Positions 34,879 through 42,458 of a DNA stretch of 64,000 nt are shown here, one piece after another (the first letter of the stretch is position 1; each line of letters begins with the position of its first letter). The notes beneath the pieces were generated by a model, which worked only from the letters and a program-made list of their open reading frames with translations, ran no database searches and was not told the DNA's origin. The stretch is from Betaproteobacteria bacterium (GTDB lineage Bacteria; Pseudomonadota; Gammaproteobacteria; Burkholderiales; Rhodocyclaceae), in the NCBI GenBank assembly GCA_016234745.1, contig JACRAR010000055.1, positions 1 through 64,000 on the forward strand, given 5' to 3'. The translations under genes were made by a program, and so were the position numbers.

Positions 34879-35187
34879 CTACTTAGCGGGGAAAGTCCCT
34901 TCTACTATCTTCAATAGGGTTCTAGCTTCCTGCAGAATTGCATCAAGAGTCCTCGCCGACCGTTTGTCTCCATCCTTAAGTGAATACGAAACGGCTATGA
35001 GCGCAGCGGGATGTACTTCAAGCACTTTGGCGAGTTGGTCAATCTTGTCCAATGTTGGACTTTTTTGTGCCCTTTCCAGAGAACTTAGGTATGTTCGGCT
35101 AGATGCTAAATCGAAATCTTCTTGAGTCAGATGCTTCGCTTTTCTGGCACGCTTTAGAGTGAATGCAAAGGCTTGTCGAACATCCAT
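34879..35187 (-). CDS. XRE-family HTH transcriptional regulator
   Basis: This 102-residue DNA-binding protein has a Cro/C1-type helix-turn-helix at about residues 8-62 (FTLKRARKAKHLTQEDFDLA, TYLSSLERAQKSPTLDKIDQ). A short C-terminal helix may serve dimerisation. It is divergent from the gene at 35271. A perfect 18-bp inverted repeat lies between the two, about 31 bp upstream of its ATG, so autoregulation and control of the neighbour are likely. It could be an antitoxin-like regulator, but no toxin family is recognised next door. Confidence 0.82.
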   Translation of the reverse strand: MDVRQAFAFTLKRARKAKHLTQEDFDLASSRTYLSSLERAQKSPTLDKIDQLAKVLEVHPAALIAVSYSLKDGDKRSARTLDAILQEARTLLKIVEGTFPAK

Positions 35188-35217
35188 GGTGTATTTCTCC
35201 GAAAAACCACCATGTAT

Positions 35218-35262
35218 CCATAATGAACACTATAGGGCTACAATCTATAGTGTTCATTATGG
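35218..35262. promoter_or_regulatory. perfect 18-bp inverted repeat operator between divergent genes
   Basis: The left arm CCATAATGAACACTATAG (35218-35235) and its exact complement (35245-35262) flank a 9-bp spacer. The right arm runs into the GGAGG ribosome site of the gene at 35271. Arms with perfect symmetry between a divergent XRE gene and its neighbour are the expected binding site of that regulator. The transcript could also fold into an 18-bp hairpin that hides the ribosome site. Confidence 0.8.
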
Positions 35263-35270
35263 AGGTCACA

Positions 35271-35711
35271 ATGTTTCAGACAGCATCTCATGCACTTGAT
35301 CCTCTGATGTCAGCAATTGCAGGGGAGGGGCAACACGTTTGGTCCTATGTAAATCTAGCGGCTAACCGGCCTTGGTTTTATGCTTGCTATAACTTGCATA
35401 CCTCAGAAGGAGCTATCAGGGAAACCATAATGTTGAGTACCGTCGGTCAAGTTATAGACTTGTTGAAGCATGACAAGCAAATACTCAAGGTGAAGTTATT
35501 GATGCTGGTTAGCCCTCCAAGCCTAAATAGATCGATAAGTTGGCTAATGGAGCCTCTAAGCAAGATATGGGAAGCACGTATAACCGAGACTGAAAGGTAC
35601 GCTGTGCTTTACGATCTGGCAAACGGAAAGCAATATATCGACTCGTTTGAGGACTTAAAGCCGTTCCAACTTTGCGATCTTCGCTGTCAAGTGAGGTTCG
35701 TCAGAAGGTAA
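35271..35711 (+). CDS. hypothetical protein paired with the XRE regulator
   Basis: This 146-residue protein was given the ATG at 35271 because GGAGG lies 6 bases upstream. Upstream in-frame starts would place codons inside the inverted-repeat operator. It begins MFQTASHALDPLMSAIAGEG and contains FYACYNLHTSEGAIRETIML and a polar C-terminus. No signal peptide, membrane helix or known motif is visible. Its link to the divergent regulator through a strong operator is the main clue. Confidence 0.6.
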   Translation: MFQTASHALDPLMSAIAGEGQHVWSYVNLAANRPWFYACYNLHTSEGAIRETIMLSTVGQVIDLLKHDKQILKVKLLMLVSPPSLNRSISWLMEPLSKIWEARITETERYAVLYDLANGKQYIDSFEDLKPFQLCDLRCQVRFVRR

Positions 35712-35712
35712 C

Positions 35713-35934
35713 ATGATCGAGTACAGTACCACTGCACACCGCGCGGATCGTGCTATGGGAGGAAATGCTAGCATTCGGCAGCGCGTCATCCGCAGAATCG
35801 AAAAACCGGGAAGAAACATGCTGTCTGTAACTGTACTAAAAGGCATGATGCGCAACCCAATCAGGCCGGTATCGTTTGAAAACATAAATAAGTTGTCCCT
35901 GCTAGACGGCGCAAATACGGGCGGGTTGACCTGA
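35713..35934 (+). CDS. possible small protein downstream of 35271
   Basis: A 73-residue frame starts 2 bp after the previous stop, with AGAAGG at a suitable distance. It is basic and has no recognisable motif. The following bases to 36031 hold nothing clear. It may be a real coupled gene or chance. Confidence 0.3.
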   Translation: MIEYSTTAHRADRAMGGNASIRQRVIRRIEKPGRNMLSVTVLKGMMRNPIRPVSFENINKLSLLDGANTGGLT

Positions 35935-36031
35935 TGGCGGAGTGCGAGCACCTGTTCCGGATGATATGAAGGCATGGGAAGCAATGCCGCCGGTTGGCAG
36001 AGAAATATGCTGAGCGAGAGGATGGCAAATA

Positions 36032-36376
36032 ATGGCAAAGAACAAGAAAAGCTCTTACCCGTCTTGCGATGGGCCTCTCTCGACGGAAGAAATTGCTTGG
36101 CTTCAAGAAATCGCCAAGCAGATGCTGCCCAAAGGAAGAAAGATATTCACGCAATCAATTATTGAGCCAGATGACTTGCTCTCCGTTGATGAGCTGATTG
36201 CGAGACTCTCACCGGACCAACAGCAGGAAGTGCGAGCAAAGGCCGAGACAATAAATCGAGCGCGGGCATTGGCTCGACGGCAGGAGGATTGTGTTCATGA
36301 CTGGCAGCGTGACGGGCAGACCCCGACGGCAATTCGCTGGTTCTGCCAAAAATGTTTCTTGAGTAAGATGGAATAG
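36032..36376 (+). CDS. hypothetical protein with C-terminal Cys pair
   Basis: This 114-residue protein starts after GAGAGGATGG. The body is helical and charged (LSTEEIAWLQEIAKQMLPKG, LSPDQQQEVRAKAETINRAR). The last 30 residues (DCVHDWQRDG...WFCQKCFL) have the C-x-H plus CxxC layout of a small zinc ribbon. It precedes the phosphatase gene by 18 bp and is probably co-transcribed with it. No family is recognised. Confidence 0.55.
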   Translation: MAKNKKSSYPSCDGPLSTEEIAWLQEIAKQMLPKGRKIFTQSIIEPDDLLSVDELIARLSPDQQQEVRAKAETINRARALARRQEDCVHDWQRDGQTPTAIRWFCQKCFLSKME

Positions 36377-36394
36377 GCCACAAGTAAGGACAAC

Positions 36395-36889
36395 ATGTTT
36401 AGGAATGTGTATTTCCTCTCTCAACGCCAAGCCGAGAAGATCGAAGGGCGTAAGGACTTGAGCGTTGTTTCCATCCACGCGCGTCACCAACCACCGCGTT
36501 TTCAGGGAAGTTTTGCCGATGTGTTGCACTTATCTTTTGATGATCACGATCCAGAGCGGGACGGAATGGATGCGCTGCAAGAGAAATTTTCGGTCAAACA
36601 CGCAGATGCCCTGAAATCATGGCTTGAACCGTATTTGCAAGCCCACGATACCTATCATCTGTTGGTACATTGCCATGCCGGTATTTCGAGGTCAGCCGCG
36701 ATTGCTTGGTGGATGCACCAAGCCCATGGTGCCAAACTTCGGACAACCTACCCTCCCTGTTACTTGAATCGACACGTTCTGCGGGTGCTTGATCCCACCA
36801 TCAAACCTCCGCCGATGCCAGTCGATGCGCTTCAGATGCCTCCATCACGCGATCTCGAATTGCCGCCAAATTTTGATGAAGATGATTAG
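36395..36889 (+). CDS. dual-specificity/tyrosine phosphatase-like protein
   Basis: This 164-residue protein has the phosphatase P-loop HCHAGISRS (His 92, catalytic Cys 93, Arg 99) and an upstream candidate general-acid loop (LSFDDHDPERDG, about 47-57). The Cys-based mechanism removes phosphate from proteins or nucleotide/inositol substrates. The C-terminal tail is Pro-rich and acidic. It starts after AAGGAC. In a mobile element such a phosphatase could be part of a defence or signalling module, but no kinase partner is next to it. Confidence 0.75.
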   Translation: MFRNVYFLSQRQAEKIEGRKDLSVVSIHARHQPPRFQGSFADVLHLSFDDHDPERDGMDALQEKFSVKHADALKSWLEPYLQAHDTYHLLVHCHAGISRSAAIAWWMHQAHGAKLRTTYPPCYLNRHVLRVLDPTIKPPPMPVDALQMPPSRDLELPPNFDEDD

Positions 36890-37313
36890 CGCACGGTATT
36901 ACCATTCAATCGCCGCGCCTTGTTTAGATAGGCTAAGTGCAATCTGAGGTTGGAAGCATGAATCCTACGTGGCCCCGATCTTTGGTCCGTATCGTGCAAA
37001 ACCGGGTTGGCAATTCCAGAATCCTGAAGGCCTGTTTCGTGCAATTGAAGGTTGAAACGGAAAATGCCAAAGGCGGCAATGTAGGGAAAAGGGTCACTAG
37101 GAGATGATTTCGCTGGGTCGGCACCCGGCCAAAGCGGTAGCTCGCGCCAGCCATTCCATGTGAGCGATTGGCGCCGTTTCGACCGAAATTGAACGGCAGG
37201 TATTCGGCAGTGAATGTGGGATGCTCGCTGACTCAACTCGCCATGCAACGGTCAGTGGACTTGAAGAAACCTGCGGCAGCTTCAATTCGACACCGGTCAT
37301 TCCACAGCTTCAA
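36890..37313. other. region without a supported gene
   Basis: About 420 bp between the phosphatase and the GDCCVxC gene. Minus frames at 36886-37248 and 36933-37154 have no ribosome site and read like noncoding sequence. I see no repeats or promoters that I can support. Confidence 0.5.
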
Positions 37314-37538
37314 TTATGCAGTGCATGATGGCCCATTGCCGCAACATCCCCTTTTCTCCTGAATCGGCGGGCAGGGTACATCCCCATACGAACAGAACAC
37401 GCAACAATCGCCTTTCTTGGGCTTGAGCAGCGCGTGACATTCTTCGCACTCGTAGAACCACTGGCAGGCGTCTGTCGGCATGGTTTCCTTTTTTTGGTGA
37501 GTGCAGATCGGGCAGGTCAGTGTCGATTCAAGTCTCAT
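37314..37538 (-). CDS. GDCCVxC-domain small protein
   Basis: This 74-residue Cys-rich protein has CPIC near the N-terminus, CEEC in the middle and the family signature GDCCVFCSYG followed by CPPIQ. The family is known as GDCCVxC domain-containing (seleno)protein. Here every position is TGT or TGC, so this is the cysteine form with no in-frame TGA. These proteins often sit in heavy-metal resistance loci and may bind metal or act in redox chemistry. That fits the cad/czc block just downstream. Confidence 0.8.
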   Translation of the reverse strand: MRLESTLTCPICTHQKKETMPTDACQWFYECEECHALLKPKKGDCCVFCSYGDVPCPPIQEKRGCCGNGPSCTA

Positions 37539-37606
37539 CGATTACTCGGTCAATTGCGCCAAACCTTTGGCATCAATTGGTGCTTCGGGTATCTGCCGAA
37601 GCACCA

Positions 37607-37891
37607 ATGTTGGATATCGTTACGATGATGGGTGACATCATTCAAAACGCACTGAATGGCATCGACGGTAATTCAGTGATCACCACTGGCTTAGCACAGC
37701 GCATGCTGGACATCATGGATGATTTGCCTAGCATCTACCCGGATAGTTTGGCATATATGGGTCTGAATTTATTACCTGTTGCTAAACTGGAAGACATTAC
37801 TCAATCAACTTTAGGCCATGACATTCCGGACGTTGCCATGGACGCTACCCAAATGCCCAGCTTTTTTCGTGCCATTGCGCGAGGTCTGTGA
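37607..37891 (+). CDS. hypothetical fragment converging on cadR
   Basis: The frame from the ATG at 37607 (94 residues, MLDIVTMMGDIIQNALNGID to FFRAIARGL) has reasonable composition but no clear ribosome site or family. It overlaps the 3' end of the regulator at 37811 by 81 bp on the opposite strand. Either it is a truncated older gene into which the metal block was joined, or it is chance. Confidence 0.3.
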   Translation: MLDIVTMMGDIIQNALNGIDGNSVITTGLAQRMLDIMDDLPSIYPDSLAYMGLNLLPVAKLEDITQSTLGHDIPDVAMDATQMPSFFRAIARGL

Positions 37892-38272
37892 CAGTTCGTT
37901 AAGGATACCGCAGTGGGCTGCGTCCTGTGCCTCATGGCATCGTTCGCGCAAGCTCTTAAGCTGCTTCTCCAGTGCGCGAAGTTCGCGTATGCGTGCAGCC
38001 ACATGGCCGATGTGAGCATCCAGCAGAGTGTTCACTTCACCACAGTTCCCTGTGGGTACGTCCTTGAAGCGCAGCAGTTCCCGAATCTCGGCCAGCGTCA
38101 TGTCCAGCGATCGGCAGTGGCGGATGAACGACAGCCGTTCGGCATGAGCATCCGCATAGATGCGGAAATTTCCCTCGCTGCGCGCGGGCGCGGCCAGCAA
38201 TCCTTCCCGCTCGTAATAGCGGATAGTCTCTACCGGTGTGCCGGTAACCCCGGCCAGTTCGCCAATTTTCAT
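37811..38272 (-). CDS. cadR: Cd(II)/Pb(II)-responsive MerR-family regulator
   Basis: This 153-residue MerR-type activator starts MKIGELAGVTGTPVETIRYY (helix-turn-helix). It has the long dimer helix, and cysteines 77, 112 and 121 match the CadR/PbrR metal site. The ATG at 38272 is preferred to 38311 because it gives the canonical N-terminus and leaves the promoter free. After LNEL the last 25 or so residues are not family-like, so the natural C-terminus seems replaced by read-through. It is divergent from cadA and acts on the operator at 38321-38351. Confidence 0.88.
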   Translation of the reverse strand: MKIGELAGVTGTPVETIRYYEREGLLAAPARSEGNFRIYADAHAERLSFIRHCRSLDMTLAEIRELLRFKDVPTGNCGEVNTLLDAHIGHVAARIRELRALEKQLKSLRERCHEAQDAAHCGILNELSQTSRNGTKKAGHLGSVHGNVRNVMA

Positions 38273-38320
38273 GTTTTCGCCCTCGGCAGGGGTAAATGCT
38301 GTCGCCAGCATTTTATTCTC

Positions 38321-38351
38321 TTGACTCTGTAGTGGCTACAGGTTGTCAAAT
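38321..38351 (+). promoter_or_regulatory. MerR-type operator/promoter of cadA
   Basis: A -35 TTGACT (38321-38326) and -10-like TCAAAT (38346-38351) are separated by 19 bp. The spacer contains the perfect dyad CTGTAG-TGG-CTACAG (38327-38341). An over-long spacer with a central dyad is how MerR-family regulators untwist and activate promoters. The sequence is close to known cadR operators of the CTATAGTGGCTACAG type. Confidence 0.85.
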
Positions 38352-38381
38352 CATCGCCAATGCCAAGCAAAGGAGTCGAGC

Positions 38382-40580
38382 ATGAGCGAATGCAAGGCCA
38401 GCGGGTGCGGTTGTTCGTCCGTGTCATCACCACGGATGGAGTCGTCTTCCATCGGCTCCAGGACGGCGCTGTTTCGTATCGACAACATGGACTGCCCCAC
38501 CGAGGAGGCGCTGATCCGCAACAAGCTGGGGGTTCTCGACGGCGTAACCGGACTGAACTTCAACTTGATGCAGCGCACGTTGGCCGTAAGTCATCGGCTC
38601 GAATCGCTGGCGCCGGTCGAAGCGGCCCTGCGCGCCATCGGTTTTGAGGCGAAACTTGAGTCGGGCGACGCGGCAGGTACCGTCGAATCCGAAGAACCGC
38701 TACCCAAGACCAACTGGTGGCCGATGGCGCTTGCCGGGGTCACCGCAACGCTGGCCGAGGTCGTGTACTGGATCAACGGCGGGGATCACTGGGTCGTCGT
38801 GATCCTTGCTCTGGTGGCGATTTTCACTGGCGGCCTGTCGACTTACAAGAAAGGCTGGATCGCGCTCAAGAACCGCAATCTGAACATCAACGCGCTCATG
38901 TCGATCGCAGTGACCGGCGCGATGCTCATCGGGCACTGGCCGGAAGCGGCGATGGTGATGTTTCTCTTCGCGCTGGCCGAGGTGATCGAGGCCAAGTCGC
39001 TCGACCGGGCACGCAACGCGATTCGCGGTTTGATGGATCTTGCCCCCGAAACCGCGACCGTGCGCCAGGATGATGGGAGCTGGGTGGAAATGCCGGCCAA
39101 GGGAGTGCCACGGGGGGCCGTGGTCCGCCTGCGGCCCGGCGAACGGATCGCCCTCGACGGAATGGTCACCAGCGGACGCTCGACGGTGAATCAGGCGCCC
39201 ATCACCGGCGAAAGCCTGCCGGTAGACAAAGCCGAGGGCGACAGCGTGTTCGCGGGCACAATCAACGAGGTGGGATCGCTCGAATACCAAGTGACGGCGG
39301 AGGCAAGCCATTCCACGCTGGCCCGGATCATTCACGCCGTCGAGTCGGCTCAGGGCAGCCGCGCGCCGACCCAGCGTTTCGTTGACCAGTTCGCCCGGAT
39401 CTACACGCCGGCCGTGTTTGCAGTCGCGCTGCTGGTGGCTGTCGTGCCGCCGCTGGTCTTCGCCGCGGCGTGGCTGGATTGGGTGTACAAGGCCCTGGTG
39501 CTGCTGGTGATTGCCTGCCCGTGCGCGCTGGTGATCTCTACCCCCGTCACCATCGTCAGCGGCCTGGCCGCCGCCGCGCGCAAGGGCATCCTCATCAAGG
39601 GCGGCGTGTATCTCGAAGAGGGACGCAAGCTGATGACCCTGGCGCTCGACAAGACGGGCACGATTACCCACGGCAAGCCAGCGCAGACCGACTTCATAGC
39701 GCTGAGCGGCGATCCGGACCAAACCCGCATGGTGGCCGCCAGTCTCGCCGCGCGCTCCGACCATCCGGTGTCGCTGGCCGTCGCCCGTGCCGCAACCGAG
39801 GCGGGACTGGTGCGGCGCGAAGTGGCCGATTTTTCCGCCATCCTTGGCCGGGGGGTGCGGGGCAGCATAGACAGCCACCTCTACCAACTCGGCAACCACC
39901 GACTGATCGAGGAACTGGGACTGTGCTCGGCGGAGATCGAGGCCAAGCTTTTTGCGCTGGAACGCCAAGGCAAGACGGCGGTGTTGCTGACTAACCAGAC
40001 CGGTGTGCTGGCCATTTTCGCGGTCGCCGACACGGTGCGCGAAACGAGCCGCCAAGCCATCGCCGATTTGCATTCCCTCGGCGTGAAAACAATGATGCTC
40101 ACCGGCGATAACGTTCATACGGCCGAAGCCATCGCCCGCGAAGTGGGCATCGACGAGGCAATAGGCAACTTGCTCCCGGAAGACAAACTCAAGACTATCG
40201 AAGGGCTCCTGACGAACGGTAATGGCGGCAAGGTTGGCATGGTGGGCGACGGCATCAACGATGCGCCCGCCTTGGCCCGCGCAGACATTGGCTTTGCCAT
40301 GGGCGCTGCCGGCACGGACACCGCCATCGAGACGGCGGACGTGGCGCTGATGGACGACGACCTGAGAAAGATCCCTGCCTTCGTGCGCTTGTCACGGGCC
40401 ACGGCTGCGGTGCTGACGCAGAACATCGTGCTCGCGCTCGGCATCAAGGCGGTGTTTCTGGTGTTGACCGTCACCGGGCAAGCGACGATGTGGATGGCGG
40501 TATTCGCCGACATGGGCGCCAGCCTGTTGGTGGTGTTCAACGGTCTGCGCTTGATCAACTACTTCGCGAAGCCCGAATAA
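38382..40580 (+). CDS. cadA: P1B-type Cd/Zn/Pb efflux ATPase
   Basis: This 732-residue inner-membrane pump exports divalent soft metals. It has a Cys-rich start (MSECKASGCGCSS) and a metal-binding domain with NMDCPTEE. The transmembrane core carries APITGES (about 273), the CPC motif ACPCALVISTP (about 377), phosphorylation loop DKTGTITHGK (about 422), SDHP and GDGINDAPALA (about 621). The start at 38382 has AAAGGAG upstream; earlier in-frame codons overlap the promoter region. CPC with this N-terminus indicates the CadA/ZntA rather than the copper class. Confidence 0.94.
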   Translation: MSECKASGCGCSSVSSPRMESSSIGSRTALFRIDNMDCPTEEALIRNKLGVLDGVTGLNFNLMQRTLAVSHRLESLAPVEAALRAIGFEAKLESGDAAGTVESEEPLPKTNWWPMALAGVTATLAEVVYWINGGDHWVVVILALVAIFTGGLSTYKKGWIALKNRNLNINALMSIAVTGAMLIGHWPEAAMVMFLFALAEVIEAKSLDRARNAIRGLMDLAPETATVRQDDGSWVEMPAKGVPRGAVVRLRPGERIALDGMVTSGRSTVNQAPITGESLPVDKAEGDSVFAGTINEVGSLEYQVTAEASHSTLARIIHAVESAQGSRAPTQRFVDQFARIYTPAVFAVALLVAVVPPLVFAAAWLDWVYKALVLLVIACPCALVISTPVTIVSGLAAAARKGILIKGGVYLEEGRKLMTLALDKTGTITHGKPAQTDFIALSGDPDQTRMVAASLAARSDHPVSLAVARAATEAGLVRREVADFSAILGRGVRGSIDSHLYQLGNHRLIEELGLCSAEIEAKLFALERQGKTAVLLTNQTGVLAIFAVADTVRETSRQAIADLHSLGVKTMMLTGDNVHTAEAIAREVGIDEAIGNLLPEDKLKTIEGLLTNGNGGKVGMVGDGINDAPALARADIGFAMGAAGTDTAIETADVALMDDDLRKIPAFVRLSRATAAVLTQNIVLALGIKAVFLVLTVTGQATMWMAVFADMGASLLVVFNGLRLINYFAKPE

Positions 40581-40622
40581 CGATCTACAAGACAGCCGCG
40601 CCCTCTGATATACTCCGCCGCC

Positions 40623-40967
40623 ATGCGCTCCTGCCTCGCCTTCCTTCTGGTGATCCTGCTTTCGCTCAACGCCACGTTTGTAGCGGCGGCCAGCTATTGC
40701 CAGCATCAGCAGGAATCACCACAAGCGGCGCATTTCGGCCATCACACCCATCAGCATCATGGCTCGACCGACAAGTCGAGCGACACCGGCACCCAGATCG
40801 ATCCCGACTGCGGGTTCTGCCATCTGTCGTTCTCGTCGTTCGTACCGACCTTGCCACCGATGCTGGACGACAACAACCCCTCCCAACTTGTCGTGTCACC
40901 CGCTGCAGAATTTCACTCCGCCACCGTCGATCCCTTCGACCGTCCACCACTCGCCCGCCTCGCCTGA
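40623..40967 (+). CDS. czcI: CzcI-like periplasmic metal-resistance protein
   Basis: This 114-residue protein has a signal peptide (about 1-23, ending VAAASY), a His-rich stretch HFGHHTHQHHG and a CGFCHLSF segment, as in CzcI proteins encoded ahead of czcCBA. It is thought to bind metal and modulate expression of the efflux system from the periplasm. It follows cadA by 42 bp and precedes the outer-membrane gene. Confidence 0.78.
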   Translation: MRSCLAFLLVILLSLNATFVAAASYCQHQQESPQAAHFGHHTHQHHGSTDKSSDTGTQIDPDCGFCHLSFSSFVPTLPPMLDDNNPSQLVVSPAAEFHSATVDPFDRPPLARLA

Positions 40968-41082
40968 TCCGGCGGGACGCGCTTCAATTTTTAGTCCTTG
41001 ACGGCTGACCAGATCCACATCGGTGGGTCTGTCGGCATGTCCCGTCGGATTCTTCTCATGGTTCAACATACTGAGGAATTCG

Positions 41083-42402
41083 ATGAACAAGACACTGTTG
41101 CTATTGCTCGGGCTGCTTGCCACACTGCCCGTTCACGCACAAAACCCGCAACACCTGGTCAAGGCGGTCACAACGCCTGAGCCCCTTGGGCTCGCTGCGA
41201 CGGCCACCGACCTGCCGCTGACCCTGGAACACGCCTGGCAACTCGCGGAACAGGCCAATCCTGCCCTGAAGATCGCCCTGGCGAACCTCGCCACCGCCGA
41301 AGGGCAACTCGCCGACGCCCAGGGATTGCTCTGGAACAATCCGCAGATCGCCGTCGAACGCGTGCGGCGTACGCTTCCCGATCCGGGATCCGTCGAACGG
41401 ACGCAGCGCGAGTGGAGCGTGGGCGTGACGCAAACGCTGGAGATCGCCGGCCAGCAGGGCTATCGCCGGACAGCGGCCGAACAGGAACTGGCGGCCCTGC
41501 GCGAAACCATCGAGGAAACCCGCCGGCAGCTACGCGCCGAGATCGAGCAGAAGTTTGTCCGCGTGGTGAGTTTGCAAATGCGCGCCGAAATGGAAACGGG
41601 CCTGGTCGAGCTGATCAAGAGCAACAGCGCAGTCACCCGGAAGCGCTTCGACGCCGGAGAAGACACCAAGCTTGACGCCAATCTCGCCGAAGTGGAACTT
41701 GGGCGCGCGCGCAACCAGCTTGAGACGGTCGGCGAGCAACTGATCCAGGCGCGCGCCGACCTGGCCGTCTTGCTGCAACTGCCGGCGGAGAAGCTGCCTG
41801 TCGTCAAAGGGGCACTCGTCGCGAAACCGGAACTGCCCTACACCCTGGAACAGTTGATGGCAGCGGCGGCGAGCCGGGCGCAATTGCGCGCCCTCGACCA
41901 CCGCGAGCAGGCGGCGCGCAACCGGCTGGGCCTCGAACGCGCGGCGGTCTACCCCGACATCACCGTCGGCCTGAACTCCGCCCGCGAAGGCCCCGGCGAT
42001 GCCCGCGAGAGGCTTGTCGGATTGAGCGTCTCCGTTCCGTTGCCGCTCTTTCGCCGCAACGCCGCCGGCATCGGCAAGGCGGGGGCGGAACTGACGCAGG
42101 CGGAGATCGAGAAACAGGCGGCCGGCCGCGACATCCACGCGCGCGTCCTGGCCCTTTGGCAGAAGCTCGACAGCTTGCGCCAACGGACTCAGCGGCTGGA
42201 TCAGTCGGTATTGCAACGCCTCGAAGAGAACCAGCGCCTGTCCAGCGCCGCCTATCGCGCGGGCGAGATCAGCCTGATCCAGATGCTGCTCGCCACCCGA
42301 CAGGTACTCGACACCCGCCGCGAAGTGCTGGAGGCGATGACCGATTTCGTCTTGACCCGCAGTGAACTGGAGCAGACCGCCGGCTGGACGGCGACGAAAT
42401 GA
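41083..42402 (+). CDS. czcC: outer-membrane efflux protein of the Czc system (TolC family)
   Basis: This 439-residue protein has a signal peptide (about 1-19, cleaved near PVHAQ) and two long coiled-coil TolC-type repeats with LTLEHAWQLAEQANPALKIA at the start. It forms the outer-membrane channel for the CzcCBA pump. The ATG at 41083 with GAGGAATT upstream gives the signal peptide; the longer frame from 41023 does not. It overlaps the upstream extension of the adaptor frame and leads czcB-czcA. Confidence 0.88.
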   Translation: MNKTLLLLLGLLATLPVHAQNPQHLVKAVTTPEPLGLAATATDLPLTLEHAWQLAEQANPALKIALANLATAEGQLADAQGLLWNNPQIAVERVRRTLPDPGSVERTQREWSVGVTQTLEIAGQQGYRRTAAEQELAALRETIEETRRQLRAEIEQKFVRVVSLQMRAEMETGLVELIKSNSAVTRKRFDAGEDTKLDANLAEVELGRARNQLETVGEQLIQARADLAVLLQLPAEKLPVVKGALVAKPELPYTLEQLMAAAASRAQLRALDHREQAARNRLGLERAAVYPDITVGLNSAREGPGDARERLVGLSVSVPLPLFRRNAAGIGKAGAELTQAEIEKQAAGRDIHARVLALWQKLDSLRQRTQRLDQSVLQRLEENQRLSSAAYRAGEISLIQMLLATRQVLDTRREVLEAMTDFVLTRSELEQTAGWTATK

Positions 42403-42458
42403 AGCCCGGCCACCGTACCACCGACTCCCTGACGAACACACGCATCGGAAAAGAACTC

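Noticed and set aside
36886-37248. Minus-strand 120-codon frame after the phosphatase gene
   Set aside because: No ribosome site, no family resemblance, and competing frames on both strands with equal quality.
38700-40118. Minus-strand open frame opposite cadA
   Set aside because: It is antisense to an intact P-type ATPase, with no ribosome site and atypical composition.
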